A stretch of DNA of 64,000 nucleotides from Roseitalea sp. (GTDB lineage Bacteria; Pseudomonadota; Alphaproteobacteria; Rhizobiales; Rhizobiaceae). The stretch covers positions 186,001-250,000 of the forward strand of contig JAEPON010000001.1 of assembly GCA_017642895.1 (NCBI GenBank). The letters run 5' to 3'. The translations under genes were made by a program, and so were the position numbers. Below the pieces are notes generated by a model. The model saw only the letters and a program-made list of their open reading frames with translations. It was not told where the DNA came from and made no database searches. Positions 1-8,118 of the stretch are shown in pieces; within the stretch, counting starts at the first letter, position 1, and every line of letters starts with the position of its first letter.

Positions 1-176
1 TCCACGGCTATGAGGTCGTTGTACCGCACGACGCTTGCGCCGGCACCGGCGACCGCGAGCATCGATCCAGTCTTTACGACATCGCAACCCATTTCGGCAC
101 GGTCTGCGCCAGTTCCGATGTCGTTGCCGGTCTGGCTGACGGTGCGCAGATTGCCAATCAGGTCATGGAGGCGTGA
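1..176 (+). CDS. Isochorismatase-family cysteine hydrolase, C-terminal end (cut by window start)
   Basis: Only the last 57 codons are present (reading frame begins at base 3). The visible end reads HGYEVVVPHDACAGTGDREH and runs on to YDIATHFG. This matches the end of isochorismatase-like hydrolases, where a helix after the active-site Cys leads to a late strand (V-x-D/H-A) and a His/Arg-containing loop. The nucleophilic Cys and the Asp/Lys of the triad would lie upstream of the window, so neither substrate nor activity can be judged. The stop at 174-176 is 3 bases before the GTG start of the MarR gene, so the two are probably cotranscribed. A second member of the same superfamily lies at 5560-6210. 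Confidence 0.75.
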   Translation, partial: HGYEVVVPHDACAGTGDREHRSSLYDIATHFGTVCASSDVVAGLADGAQIANQVMEA

Positions 177-179
177 TCG

Positions 180-719
180 GTGAGCAAGACCGCTGTAAAG
201 GGAACGCCCGCAGGCACTGCTTCGCAACGTCGGAAGGACCCTTCGGCCGCCAGGGTTTCCGCTGGCGAGCCGTCTGCCGACAGTGCTCTTTTGGCGGAAG
301 AGACTGGCTTCCGTCTTGAGGCGCACAACGCCTATCTCATCCGGCTGGCCCATCAACGGGCGACACAGATTTTTCAGACCCTGTTTGAGGGTCATGCCGT
401 CACGCCCACGCAGTTTGCGGTGATGGCAACGCTGGTTCGTTTCGGCGAGATGCCGCAGAACCGCCTCGGAAAACTGACCGGCATCGACACGGCGACACTC
501 AGCCCCATGGTTTCGCGGCTGACGCAGCTTGGGCATGTGCATCGAACACCGTCAAAGACCGATCAGCGGGTCAATCTGATTGGCCTGACGGAAACGGGCA
601 CACGTTACACGCTTGAACTGCTTCCACTGTCGCAGGAAGTCAGTGACCGGGTGTTGGCTCCGCTCAAGCCGCGCGACCGGCTTCGGTTCATCGCGTTGCT
701 CGAGCAGATCATCGAATGA
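180..719 (+). CDS. MarR-family transcriptional regulator
   Basis: Protein of 179 aa with a GTG start. Residues 1-40 are a low-complexity Ala/Ser/Lys tail. A winged helix-turn-helix follows: an N-terminal dimerisation helix (HNAYLIRLAHQRAT), the recognition region (NRLGKLTGIDTATLSPMVSR), then the wing with the MarR D-x-R signature (KTDQRVNLIGLTETG). MarR proteins are dimeric repressors that respond to small, often aromatic or carboxylic ligands. It sits directly behind an isochorismatase-family gene and ahead of a DUF1185 gene, all on the same strand, so it probably controls this small catabolic unit. The long charged N-terminus could be shorter if an internal start is used. Confidence 0.88.
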   Translation: MSKTAVKGTPAGTASQRRKDPSAARVSAGEPSADSALLAEETGFRLEAHNAYLIRLAHQRATQIFQTLFEGHAVTPTQFAVMATLVRFGEMPQNRLGKLTGIDTATLSPMVSRLTQLGHVHRTPSKTDQRVNLIGLTETGTRYTLELLPLSQEVSDRVLAPLKPRDRLRFIALLEQIIE

Positions 720-746
720 TCACAATCAACCCAGTGAGCATCAGAC

Positions 747-1328
747 ATGGTTGACTTTCCCATCCGCAAAACAAGCCTGATCGTCGATGAAATCCGTCAT
801 GATGGTGGCACGCCGCCGCCCACAGCGCGGAAAAGGGCGGCGATGATGGCGGTTGTCAGAAATCCGTTTGCCGGTGCTTACCATGCCGACTTGCAGCCGG
901 CGATGGACGACCTCAAACCCCTTGGACTGATGATGGCCGAGCGTCTCGTCGATGCGCTGGGCGGCAGGGACGGCATCGATTCCTATGGCAAAGGTGTGAT
1001 CGTCGGCACCGAAGGCGAACTCGAACATGGCGCGCTCTGGCATGTGCCGGGCGGATACGCCATGCGTGAGGTGCTGGGTGGCACCAAAGCCATCGTTCCG
1101 TCGTCCAAGAAAGTGGCCGCACCGGGAGCGCACATCGACATTCCCATCGGGCACATCAATGCGGCCTATGTCCGCAGTCACTTCGATGCCATGGAACTGG
1201 GGATGGCCGACGGGCCCAAACCCGATGAACTTCTTTTGTGCCTGGTCATGGCGTGCGGACCGAGGGTTCATGACCGCATGGGTGGCCTGGCAGCCGGAGA
1301 AATCTCTGCATTTGACGGGCTGCGCTAG
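747..1328 (+). CDS. Amino acid synthesis family protein (DUF1185)
   Basis: Protein of 193 aa, typical of the DUF1185 / 'amino acid synthesis' family (about 190-200 aa). Recognisable blocks are the opening IRKTSLIVDEIRHDGG, the NPFAGAY segment, the central GKGVIVGTEGELEHGALWH and the late IDIPIGHINAAYVRSHFDAM. The biochemical role is not established, and the family name should not be read as proof of a biosynthetic role. Members often sit beside amidohydrolase or hydantoinase-type catabolic genes, as here. It lies 27 bp behind the MarR gene on the same strand. A strong stem-loop starts at its TAG stop. Confidence 0.85.
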   Translation: MVDFPIRKTSLIVDEIRHDGGTPPPTARKRAAMMAVVRNPFAGAYHADLQPAMDDLKPLGLMMAERLVDALGGRDGIDSYGKGVIVGTEGELEHGALWHVPGGYAMREVLGGTKAIVPSSKKVAAPGAHIDIPIGHINAAYVRSHFDAMELGMADGPKPDELLLCLVMACGPRVHDRMGGLAAGEISAFDGLR

Positions 1329-1354
1329 GGACGTTGATACTCAACAGTCCCTAG
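1325..1354 (+). terminator. Stem-loop at the end of the DUF1185 gene
   Basis: CTAGGGACGTTGA (1325-1337) pairs with TCAACAGTCCCTAG (1341-1354) around a TAC loop, with one unpaired base. The stem has about 13 bp and includes the TAG stop codon. No clean T-run follows, so intrinsic termination is only likely. It could instead be a terminal repeat of the decayed IS element that follows. Confidence 0.5.
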
Positions 1355-1411
1355 GTGTTTGATCCCATGTTTTGATGGTGCGATCCATTCGCCGGAATGG
1401 ACGGAGACGCT

Positions 1412-1765
1412 ATGGGACAGGTTCTGCTCGGGAGCGCCAAAACGACGGAGGCGATCCGTCGAGTGATACAACATCGTCATGTCCGGACGGCGCCCGCACC
1501 GGCATCATCCTTGTGACGAGCCGCGCCATCAAGCCCCCCGGACTTGATCCGGGGACACCACTGTCAAGCGCTTACGCTACGGTGACCATGACCAACTCAG
1601 GCGGCACCTGTGTGAGTTCATCGATGCCCACAATTTCGGACGGCGGTTGAAGACACGCAAGGGACTGACGCCCCACCGGTTCATCTGCAGACAATGGACA
1701 ATCGAGCCGGCACGATCCACACTCAGTTCGATCCATCAAATCCCCAAATCCCCACCACGACCTAG
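1412..1765 (+). pseudogene. Remnant of an IS481-family transposase (N- and C-terminal fragments)
   Basis: Two fragments of one transposase remain, in different frames. At 1412 the start MGQVLLGSAKTTEAIRR is the usual first line of IS481-like integrases, ending about residue 22. From 1587 the frame reads HDQLRRHL, then RRLKTRKGLTPHRFICRQW and IHQIP, which is the usual C-terminus. The roughly 250 residues between, including the whole DDE catalytic core, are gone. About 110 bp with a palindromic repeat fill the gap. The element is dead. This fragment and the hairpin before it account for the long gene-free stretch 1329-1773. The family call rests on recalled family sequence. Confidence 0.75.
1536..1554. 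repeat. Short palindromic repeat CCCCGGA-cttga-TCCGGGG
   Basis: A perfect 7-bp inverted repeat around a 5-base loop sits inside the deletion scar of the IS481 remnant. A C/T-rich palindrome of this form (…CCGGACTTGATCCGG…) is, from memory, a dispersed intergenic repeat in many alphaproteobacterial genomes. Only one copy was seen in this window, so its repetitive nature is inferred. Confidence 0.5.
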
Positions 1766-1773
1766 TCCTGCCG

Positions 1774-2829
1774 TTACATGGGCTGCCGGTTGCGGATGAG
1801 CTGCGAAATGGCGACAGCGAGCACCAAGCCGCCGCCATAGAACAGGTTCTGGACGAACGTATCGACGCCAAGAAAGTTCAGTCCCATGATGCCGGTCGAC
1901 AGGAAGTAGACCGCAACGAACGCACCGATTGCGTTAAAGCGCCCCGGCGAAATGGCGGTCGAGCCAAGGAAAGCGGCCGCAAACGCCGGCAACAGGAATG
2001 CCAGGCCCGATGTCGGGTCCGCTGCGCCGCGCATCCCGGTATAGAGAATGCCGGCAAATGCGCCGATGATGGCTGACGCCACAAATGCACCCGTGCGCAT
2101 CCGGTTGAGGTTCACGCCCGAAAGCCGCGCCACCTCGGCGCCCTTGCCCACGAACAAAAGGCGCCGACCAACGCTTGTGTACTCAAACACGTACCAGATG
2201 ATCAGCGTGAGGATCAGGCCGTAATAAAAGGCAATCGGAACGCCCAGCAGCCGTGTCAGAATGACGCCCTCGATCAGGTTCATGGAGACGCCGGTGATGG
2301 TGTTGGAGTTCGATACCCACAGGACCATGCCGTTGATGAAATAGCCGACACCCAGCGTGACGATCAGCGAGTGGATGCGGAAGTAGAGCGTGAAAAACGC
2401 ATTGATCAGGCCGATCATGGCGCCGATGGCAAGGCAAAAGAAGATGGTGGGCCCGAGCTCCAGGCCCATTTGAACGTTGAACACCGCCACAAGCATGGAT
2501 GACAGCGTCATCACCGAGGCGATCGACAGGTCGAAATCACCGGCCGTCAACGGGATGATCAAACCCAAAGTCAGTATGACGACCATTGCCTGGCTGCCGA
2601 ACATGGTCGCGTAGGGCGGCCAGGAGAACATCTGATCGGGCCGGAAGATGCCGAGCACAAGGATCAACAGGACCCACGCGACGAGCAGCCCGTACTTCTC
2701 AAGCTGGTCTTTCCACGAGAAGCGGCTCTGCGCGGCGGTTTCGGCGTCGATGGCCGCCTGAAACGACTGCATCCGCTCTTCCAGGGCGGCAATGCGCGCC
2801 TCATACTCTTCGAAAAACTCCTGACGCAT
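1774..2829 (-). CDS. ABC transporter permease, ribose/CUT2 type
   Basis: Protein of 351 aa from the chosen ATG at 2829. A TTG at 2865 would add 12 residues but lies next to the upstream stop without a visible ribosome site. An N-terminal cytoplasmic stretch of about 38 residues looks coiled-coil (EARIAALEERMQSF). It is followed by the RbsC-like membrane domain with blocks ILTLGLIIPLTAGDFDLSIA, FRIHSLIVTLGVGYFINGM and FLGSTAISPGRFN. CUT2 permeases form the membrane channel for monosaccharides or small polar solutes. It is the last gene of the importer set, after the binding protein and ATPase. Because hydantoinase and amidase genes precede the set, the cargo may be a nitrogen heterocycle rather than a sugar; this is inference. 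Confidence 0.9.
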   Translation of the reverse strand: MRQEFFEEYEARIAALEERMQSFQAAIDAETAAQSRFSWKDQLEKYGLLVAWVLLILVLGIFRPDQMFSWPPYATMFGSQAMVVILTLGLIIPLTAGDFDLSIASVMTLSSMLVAVFNVQMGLELGPTIFFCLAIGAMIGLINAFFTLYFRIHSLIVTLGVGYFINGMVLWVSNSNTITGVSMNLIEGVILTRLLGVPIAFYYGLILTLIIWYVFEYTSVGRRLLFVGKGAEVARLSGVNLNRMRTGAFVASAIIGAFAGILYTGMRGAADPTSGLAFLLPAFAAAFLGSTAISPGRFNAIGAFVAVYFLSTGIMGLNFLGVDTFVQNLFYGGGLVLAVAISQLIRNRQPM

Positions 2830-2857
2830 GATCGAAGCCTGACGCTGTCGCGCCCCC

Positions 2858-4426
2858 TTATGCAACGTTCTTTATGGACTTGTAGCAGTGTTCGGAGATG
2901 CTTTGCTTGGTCAGCATCGGTTCCGTCAGTTCGGCAACGATCTGGCCACGCGAAAAAATCAGGACACGATGGCAGATATGGGCAAGCTGGTCATAGTCGG
3001 TTGACGCAATGAGAATGCCGGCGCCGGCAAGACTGGCTTCATCCAGCAAGGACCAGAGCCGCTGGCGCGCGCCGACATCGACGCCTTGGGTGGGTTCGTC
3101 CAGAAGGATCAGTCGCGGGTCGACCTGCAGCCATTTGGCGATCAGCGCTTTTTGCTGGTTGCCGCCGGACAGGGCGGAAAGAGGAAGCTGCGGTGCGTTG
3201 GGCACCACGCCGGCGGCGTCGCACGCTTTTGTGGCCCGGCTCCGCATCCTGGCCCGACTGAGCCCAAAGCCGCCGCGCAATTGGCGCAGGACCGGCAGCA
3301 CGACATTGTCGGTGATGGAAAGATCGGCAACGCCCGCCGCGCCAAGACGGTCAGACGGCAGATAGACGATCCCGGCTCTCAGCGCGTCCTGGGGCGTTTG
3401 CATATGCAGATGGCGTTCACGGCCGCCCAGTGTGAACGTGCCCGATGCAGCGGTGCGTTCGCCGTAGATCAGGCCGCACACATCATCAAAGCCGGAGCCG
3501 ATAAGGCCCGTCATGCCCACAATCTCACCTTCATGCACCGACAGCGCCACCGGCCCGAGACCGGGCGCTGTCAGACCTGAAACCGATGCGACCGGGTCCT
3601 TGGCGGTCTGCTCCGATGTCTGTTCATGGACATGGAAACTGTCGAGTGTCTTGCCGACGATCGCGCGCACGAACTCGCCGTGACTGGTCTGGGCGGTGTC
3701 GACGGTTTCAACCTTGTGCCCGTCGCGGAGGATGGTTGCCCGGTCGGTTATCGCGCGCACCTCATCGACATCGTGGCTCACGAAGATGACGGCCGCGCCT
3801 TCGTTCGTGCATTGCCGGACAAGATCGAACAGTTGCTCCACGCCTGCTTGGGGCAGGAACGGTGTCGGTTCATCGAGCACCAGAACACCGCGGCCCTTTT
3901 CGCCGGTGGCCGCATGCAGATCCTCGACGGCGCGCATGATCGCCAGCAAGGCCCGTTCGACCGCCGACAGCGATGCCAGGGGCGCGCGGGGGTCAAGGGC
4001 AATGCCATATCGGTCAAAGACGGCGCGGGCGCGCTCATGCTCGTCGCGCCAATCAAGCCGCCAGCAATTGCGTGCCGACAGCCGGCCCAGCATCAGGTTT
4101 TCCGTCACGCTGAGTGCGGGAACAAGAGCCAGGTGCTGGTGAACGAATGCCAGTCCGCGGCTGCGGGCCTCGGCGCTGCGCACGGGAAGGGGAAGGGCAT
4201 GCCCGAACAGCGTGACACGCCCGCCCGGTTCGGGCGCATGATAGCCGGACAGGATCTTGATGAGGGTCGATTTGCCGGAGCCGTTTGTCCCCAGCAGCCC
4301 GTGAACTTCACCGGCGCGCACCGACATGGAGACGCCGTTGAGCGCCACAGCGCCGCCGAAGCGCTTGGTGAGGTCCTCGACAATGAGGGCACCGTCACCG
4401 GTGCCCTCAAAAGCAGGTGATGTCAC
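2858..4426 (-). CDS. ABC transporter ATP-binding protein, RbsA/MglA type (two ATPase domains)
   Basis: Protein of 522 aa with two fused nucleotide-binding domains, as usual for CUT2 importers. The first has Walker A GTNGSGKST near residue 38, a signature region LSAVERALLAIMRA that is divergent, and Walker B VLVLDEPT. The second has a degenerate P-loop (GLIGSGFDD) but a full signature LSGGNQQKALIAKW and Walker B LILLDEPTQGVDVGA. An intact first P-loop with a degenerate second one is normal for this family. The GTG start at 4426 overlaps the binding-protein TGA (GTGA). Another in-frame GTG lies at 4441. An 11-bp perfect inverted repeat lies within codons 6-15. Confidence 0.92.
   Translation of the reverse strand: MTSPAFEGTGDGALIVEDLTKRFGGAVALNGVSMSVRAGEVHGLLGTNGSGKSTLIKILSGYHAPEPGGRVTLFGHALPLPVRSAEARSRGLAFVHQHLALVPALSVTENLMLGRLSARNCWRLDWRDEHERARAVFDRYGIALDPRAPLASLSAVERALLAIMRAVEDLHAATGEKGRGVLVLDEPTPFLPQAGVEQLFDLVRQCTNEGAAVIFVSHDVDEVRAITDRATILRDGHKVETVDTAQTSHGEFVRAIVGKTLDSFHVHEQTSEQTAKDPVASVSGLTAPGLGPVALSVHEGEIVGMTGLIGSGFDDVCGLIYGERTAASGTFTLGGRERHLHMQTPQDALRAGIVYLPSDRLGAAGVADLSITDNVVLPVLRQLRGGFGLSRARMRSRATKACDAAGVVPNAPQLPLSALSGGNQQKALIAKWLQVDPRLILLDEPTQGVDVGARQRLWSLLDEASLAGAGILIASTDYDQLAHICHRVLIFSRGQIVAELTEPMLTKQSISEHCYKSIKNVA
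4384..4409 (-). promoter_or_regulatory. Perfect 11-bp stem-loop just downstream of the binding-protein gene
   Basis: TGAGGGCACCG (4384-4394) and CGGTGCCCTCA (4399-4409) are perfect inverted repeats around four bases. The loop reads GTGA on the coding strand, a GNRA-type tetraloop. It lies 14 bases after the binding-protein stop, inside the start of the ATPase gene. Such a structure could protect the upstream mRNA end and damp ATPase translation, giving more binding protein than ATPase. That function is inferred. Confidence 0.5.
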
Positions 4427-5523
4427 TCCGCAAGGCCCCACAGTTTGCGGAACTCTTCGATGTGGACGTCGCCATAGCCATCATTGAACGTGGCCGGCAC
4501 GCCGGCGGTTTCGACGTTGGAATCGTCGAAGATGTAAGCGGGCGTGTTCAATTTGGTGACGGTGCCTTCATCGCACAAAAGGCGCATGTTGGCATCGACG
4601 CCGGCAAAGCCCACCCAGCCCAGTGACTCGCCGACATTCATCTCCACGATGTCGTCGTCGCGCATCATGTCGAGCACGAACGGCGTTCCGTTGTACGACA
4701 CGATTTTCACATCGCCCTCGCGGCCGGCGATCCGGATCGCGGGCACGATGAATTGCGACATGGAGTCGTAGACCGGCAGCACATAATTGATGGACGAGTC
4801 CGCCAGCAGCGCCGACTGCACCGCCGGCTGGATCTTGGTTGCCCACTCGGTCACCGGCGCATTGATGTACTGATAGCTGCAATCGGGACAATGCTCGTCC
4901 AGATAGCCCATGATAGCGTCGCGCAGCGGGGCGGTCGGCGTGATTTCGTCCGGCCCCAGAATGACGGCGTTCACATTGCCTTCGGATTGGGCGATGGCCC
5001 AGGCCGCGATGATGTTTCCAACGGTCACATAGTCGGTGTTGGCGGCGCCATCCATGAAGTCGGGGACTTCCTGGGTGGTGGCGTCCCAATTGTGGGTGGC
5101 GGTCACCTTGACGCCGGCCGCCCGTGCCTCGGTGATCTGCGGGACCAGAAACTCCGGCGGCAGGCCGCCTTGCAGATCGATCAGGTCGTAGCCTTCCTGC
5201 ACGGCCTGGGCGATGCCCTGTATCCACTGGTCGGGCTGCATCTGGTTTTCCCACTCGGTGAGTTCAAAACCCACCATGTCGGCGGCCTGCTTCATCCCTT
5301 GGGAAATCGTCGCGTTGAACGGATTGGCGTTGGTCAGCGGGATGACAAACATTTTTTTGTCGGCCATGCAGGCGCGGGCATCGAATGGTTCTCCCGGTGC
5401 CTCCCAGCCTGGCAATTGCCGGTGGGTTTCAACCAGCGCCTTTGCCTCGTCCATGCCGGCCTGTGCCGCCACCGGAAAGGCGAGGGCGATGGCCCCGGCC
5501 GTCAGCGTTGCTCTTTTAAGCAT
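4423..5523 (-). CDS. Periplasmic sugar-binding-type substrate-binding protein (Peripla_BP_4)
   Basis: Protein of 366 aa with a Sec signal peptide (MLKRATLTAGAIALAFPVAAQA, cleavage about residue 22) and an AGGGAGAG ribosome site 6 bases before ATG. The mature part follows the ribose/galactose-binding fold: a first strand MFVIPLTNANPFNATISQGM, an interdomain IDLQGGLPPEFLVPQITEA, and NAVILGPDEITPTAPLRDAI. Four Cys residues (two near CPDC) may form disulfides. It is the first gene of the importer. An isochorismatase-family amidase and hydantoinase subunits lie immediately upstream on the same strand, so the ligand is probably their substrate or precursor. The ligand itself cannot be read from sequence. 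Confidence 0.9.
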   Translation of the reverse strand: MLKRATLTAGAIALAFPVAAQAGMDEAKALVETHRQLPGWEAPGEPFDARACMADKKMFVIPLTNANPFNATISQGMKQAADMVGFELTEWENQMQPDQWIQGIAQAVQEGYDLIDLQGGLPPEFLVPQITEARAAGVKVTATHNWDATTQEVPDFMDGAANTDYVTVGNIIAAWAIAQSEGNVNAVILGPDEITPTAPLRDAIMGYLDEHCPDCSYQYINAPVTEWATKIQPAVQSALLADSSINYVLPVYDSMSQFIVPAIRIAGREGDVKIVSYNGTPFVLDMMRDDDIVEMNVGESLGWVGFAGVDANMRLLCDEGTVTKLNTPAYIFDDSNVETAGVPATFNDGYGDVHIEEFRKLWGLAE

Positions 5524-5559
5524 GTTTGCTCTCCCTGTGATTGACGTTGTCGTTGTTGG

Positions 5560-6210
5560 CTACCCTTTGGCCTGTGTGCGGGTCAGATAGTCGATGGCTT
5601 CGGCTTCGCTGACAAGATCGGCATATTTGGCGCTCATGTCGTAGAGATTTGCCCTGTGTGGCCGGTCGTCGCGGTCGCCGACCGCGTCTTCGACGACCAG
5701 CGTGATGAAGCCGTGCGACATGGCATCGACGCATGAGGCGCGTACGCAGCCCGACGTGGTGACCCCAGTCAACAGCACCGTATCGACGCCCAAATGCGTC
5801 AGTGTCGATGCAAGGCTTGTTGAAAAAAAAGCGCTTGGGTATTGTTTGGTAACAACAATCTCGTCTGGATGAGGCGCCACTTCGGGCATTGTCACCTGCA
5901 ATGCGTTGCCGGCCTGAAAACATGCCAGCGGGGGTGCTTTGCGATAGAAGACGCCCCCGTCCTTGCCGCCTGCCTGATATTTGACCTCGGTGAAGATGAC
6001 CGGAATCGACAGGGTGCGGGCCTTTGCGAGCAGTCTGGCGGCGCTTTCGAGCGCGCGGCGACAGCCCTCGCCACCGTAAAGCGGCGAGTCCGGCTCGAAA
6101 TAGGCCGAGGCAAAATCGATCAGCAGCAGCGCCGGCCGGGCACCCCAGTGTTGTCGGGCGTGGTAGCCGGCCTTGGCATAATTGTCGTCAAGCGTTTCTT
6201 CTGCGGCCAT
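5560..6210 (-). CDS. Isochorismatase-family amidohydrolase, N-carbamoylsarcosine amidase-like
   Basis: Protein of 216 aa. The cysteine-hydrolase triad is visible: Asp in ALLLIDFASAYFEPDSPLY, Lys in EIVVTKQYPSAFFSTSL and Cys in LLTGVTTSGCVRASCVDAM. The TSGCVRASxVDA block is typical of the N-carbamoylsarcosine amidase branch, which splits N-carbamoyl amino acids into the amine, CO2 and ammonia. The HyuB gene ends 9 bp upstream. This is the arrangement expected when an ATP-dependent hydantoinase opens a ring and this amidase removes the carbamoyl group. The exact substrate (for example N-carbamoylsarcosine from N-methylhydantoin) is inferred. Other cysteine amidases such as maleamate amidase remain possible. 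Confidence 0.85.
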   Translation of the reverse strand: MAAEETLDDNYAKAGYHARQHWGARPALLLIDFASAYFEPDSPLYGGEGCRRALESAARLLAKARTLSIPVIFTEVKYQAGGKDGGVFYRKAPPLACFQAGNALQVTMPEVAPHPDEIVVTKQYPSAFFSTSLASTLTHLGVDTVLLTGVTTSGCVRASCVDAMSHGFITLVVEDAVGDRDDRPHRANLYDMSAKYADLVSEAEAIDYLTRTQAKG

Positions 6211-6219
6211 GGCGCTGTC

Positions 6220-8106
6220 CTACTCGGCCGCTTCCCTGAACCGGCTGAAGACCGGATCGGCGGGCGGTTCGAACCCGGTTTCGACCTTGCTGCGCTTCTT
6301 CAACTCATCGATGGACGTGAAGCCGCGATCAAAAAGAAGTTTCTCGCCACGCCGCTCGCTCATCTGTGCGCGCAGTTTCTTGGTCTCTTTCTTCTCCACC
6401 TGGTTGTCGCGGCCGATCACAACGCCATAGCGCTTGGCGCCTTCGCGGGTCACAAGCCCGCGCCGGACGTCCAGCGCGACAAGCTCGGGGTCGCGCTCGA
6501 ACGGGTCGCCCCAGCCACCGCCGCCCCAGGTGTTGAAGTAGAGCATGTCGCCGGGCTCAACGTGAACGCGGTCGCACTTTGCGGGGATGTTTTCACGGCT
6601 TCCATCGACCCGGACAAGCGTTTTTGTGGAGCGCATGCCCGGCTCGCCGCCATTGACACCCCATGGATAGGTCAACCAGCGGTCGTCATGGATGGAGATT
6701 TCCCCGGGCTCCAGCATTTCGTAGGCGATCGTGATGCCGTTTCCGCCGCGGTGCAAGCCTGCGCCACCGGAGTCGGCGATCGTCGCATATTCGCGGATGC
6801 GCAACGGAAAATAGGCTTCCAGGAATTCGTTCGGCACATTGGTGAAGGCCGGCCAGAGGGAATGGCCGTCGGCGCCATCGCCCGCGGGCCGGCCCGGAAT
6901 GCCGCCAAAGCCGATCTGGAAGAGCTGATACCATTCTCCATCCTTGCCGTAGCCGGAATACATGAAGTGCGGGCTGTCCGAGAAACCGGCGGCATTGAGC
7001 GCATCGGGCGCGCCTTGCCCCAAAAGTCCGCCCATCAGGTCAAAGATGCGGCCCAGCATGTGTGTCCGGCAGGACAGGGCGGCCGGTTTTTTCGGCTTGA
7101 GAATGGAGCCCTCGGGGATGCGCACGTCAACGAGCTCGTAGAACCCGTCATTGAACAGGATCTGCGGATCGAAAAGGTTGATGGTGAAGGCGCCGAAAAA
7201 CATTTTGAACATTTCCTCATTGAGGAGGAAATTGATCGACGACAGCGATTGGGGGTCCGATCCCTCGAAATCGAAAATCGCCTTGTCGCCCTCGCGCCAC
7301 AGGGTACAGGCGATCTTGTAGGGTCCCGCGCCCATCCCGTCATCGTCGATCCAGTCTTCGAAGTGCGCCTTGTGCTCTCCGTCGGGAATGATCATCTGGA
7401 TGATGGCGCCCATCGCCTGCTTGTTGCGATCGAGCATGTCCCACATGGCCGAGATGTAGGTATCGACGCCGAAGCGCTCGATGTTTTCGCGCACCCGCCG
7501 CTCGGCCAGCCTCAAGGACGCGATGATGGCCAGAAAGTCGGATTTGTTCCATTCCGGCACGCGGCTGTTGGCCAGCATGATGTTGAAGACATCATCGGCC
7601 AGTTCGCCCTTGCGGTAGATCTTGGTGGGCGGGATGATCAGCCCTTCTTCGTAGATCATCTTGGCGTCGGTCGGCAAAGAGCCGGGCACTTTTCCGCCGA
7701 CGTCGGTCATGTGACCGAACATGGCCGACCAGGACACCAGGCGCCCGTCATGGAAGATCGGCATCATCAGCAGCCAGTCATTGAGATGGCTGACCGCGCC
7801 GTTGCAGGAATAGGGGTCGTTGGTGATGAAGATGTCACCATCCTCGATGGTGCCATCATAGCCGTTGATGAAGCCGTAGAGGAAGGAGCCGAACTGGCCG
7901 ACGACCATCTTGCCTTCCTGGTTGGCAATCATCGGAAAGGCATCGTGTTGCTCGCGAATGCCCGGTGACATGGCGGTCCGGAACAGCACCGCATCCATCT
8001 CGGCGCGTGCGTTGCGCAGGGCGTTTTCCACGATATCGAGGGTAATCGGATCGACCTCGACACGGCTGACGGGATGTGTGTTGGTTTCGATGATTTGTGC
8101 AGGCAT
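6220..8106 (-). CDS. Hydantoinase B/oxoprolinase family protein (HyuB-like subunit)
   Basis: Protein of 628 aa, at the long end for HyuB (usually 520-600). Family blocks are DPITLDIVENALRNARAEMD at the start, IFITNDPYSCNGAVSHLND, WSAMFGHMTDVGG and, late, SGGAGLHRGGNGITIAYEM. A Gly/Trp-rich segment FNTWGGGGWGDPFERDPELV near residue 530 precedes a charged C-terminal tail. HyuB partners HyuA in ATP-dependent ring opening or carboxylation, as in N-methylhydantoinase, 5-oxoprolinase, caprolactamase and acetone or acetophenone carboxylase. The upstream HyuA gene ends 12 bp away. With the amidase downstream, hydantoin-type ring opening is favoured over ketone carboxylation. Confidence 0.9.
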   Translation of the reverse strand: MPAQIIETNTHPVSRVEVDPITLDIVENALRNARAEMDAVLFRTAMSPGIREQHDAFPMIANQEGKMVVGQFGSFLYGFINGYDGTIEDGDIFITNDPYSCNGAVSHLNDWLLMMPIFHDGRLVSWSAMFGHMTDVGGKVPGSLPTDAKMIYEEGLIIPPTKIYRKGELADDVFNIMLANSRVPEWNKSDFLAIIASLRLAERRVRENIERFGVDTYISAMWDMLDRNKQAMGAIIQMIIPDGEHKAHFEDWIDDDGMGAGPYKIACTLWREGDKAIFDFEGSDPQSLSSINFLLNEEMFKMFFGAFTINLFDPQILFNDGFYELVDVRIPEGSILKPKKPAALSCRTHMLGRIFDLMGGLLGQGAPDALNAAGFSDSPHFMYSGYGKDGEWYQLFQIGFGGIPGRPAGDGADGHSLWPAFTNVPNEFLEAYFPLRIREYATIADSGGAGLHRGGNGITIAYEMLEPGEISIHDDRWLTYPWGVNGGEPGMRSTKTLVRVDGSRENIPAKCDRVHVEPGDMLYFNTWGGGGWGDPFERDPELVALDVRRGLVTREGAKRYGVVIGRDNQVEKKETKKLRAQMSERRGEKLLFDRGFTSIDELKKRSKVETGFEPPADPVFSRFREAAE

Positions 8107-8118
8107 GTCTTTTCTCCC

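Noticed and set aside
5842..7968. A 708-codon open frame on the plus strand opposite the amidase and HyuB genes
   Set aside because: Its translation is rich in Arg/His/Gly/Asp runs with no family pattern. The minus strand carries clear HyuB and isochorismatase motifs over the same bases. Long antisense frames are common in high-GC DNA.
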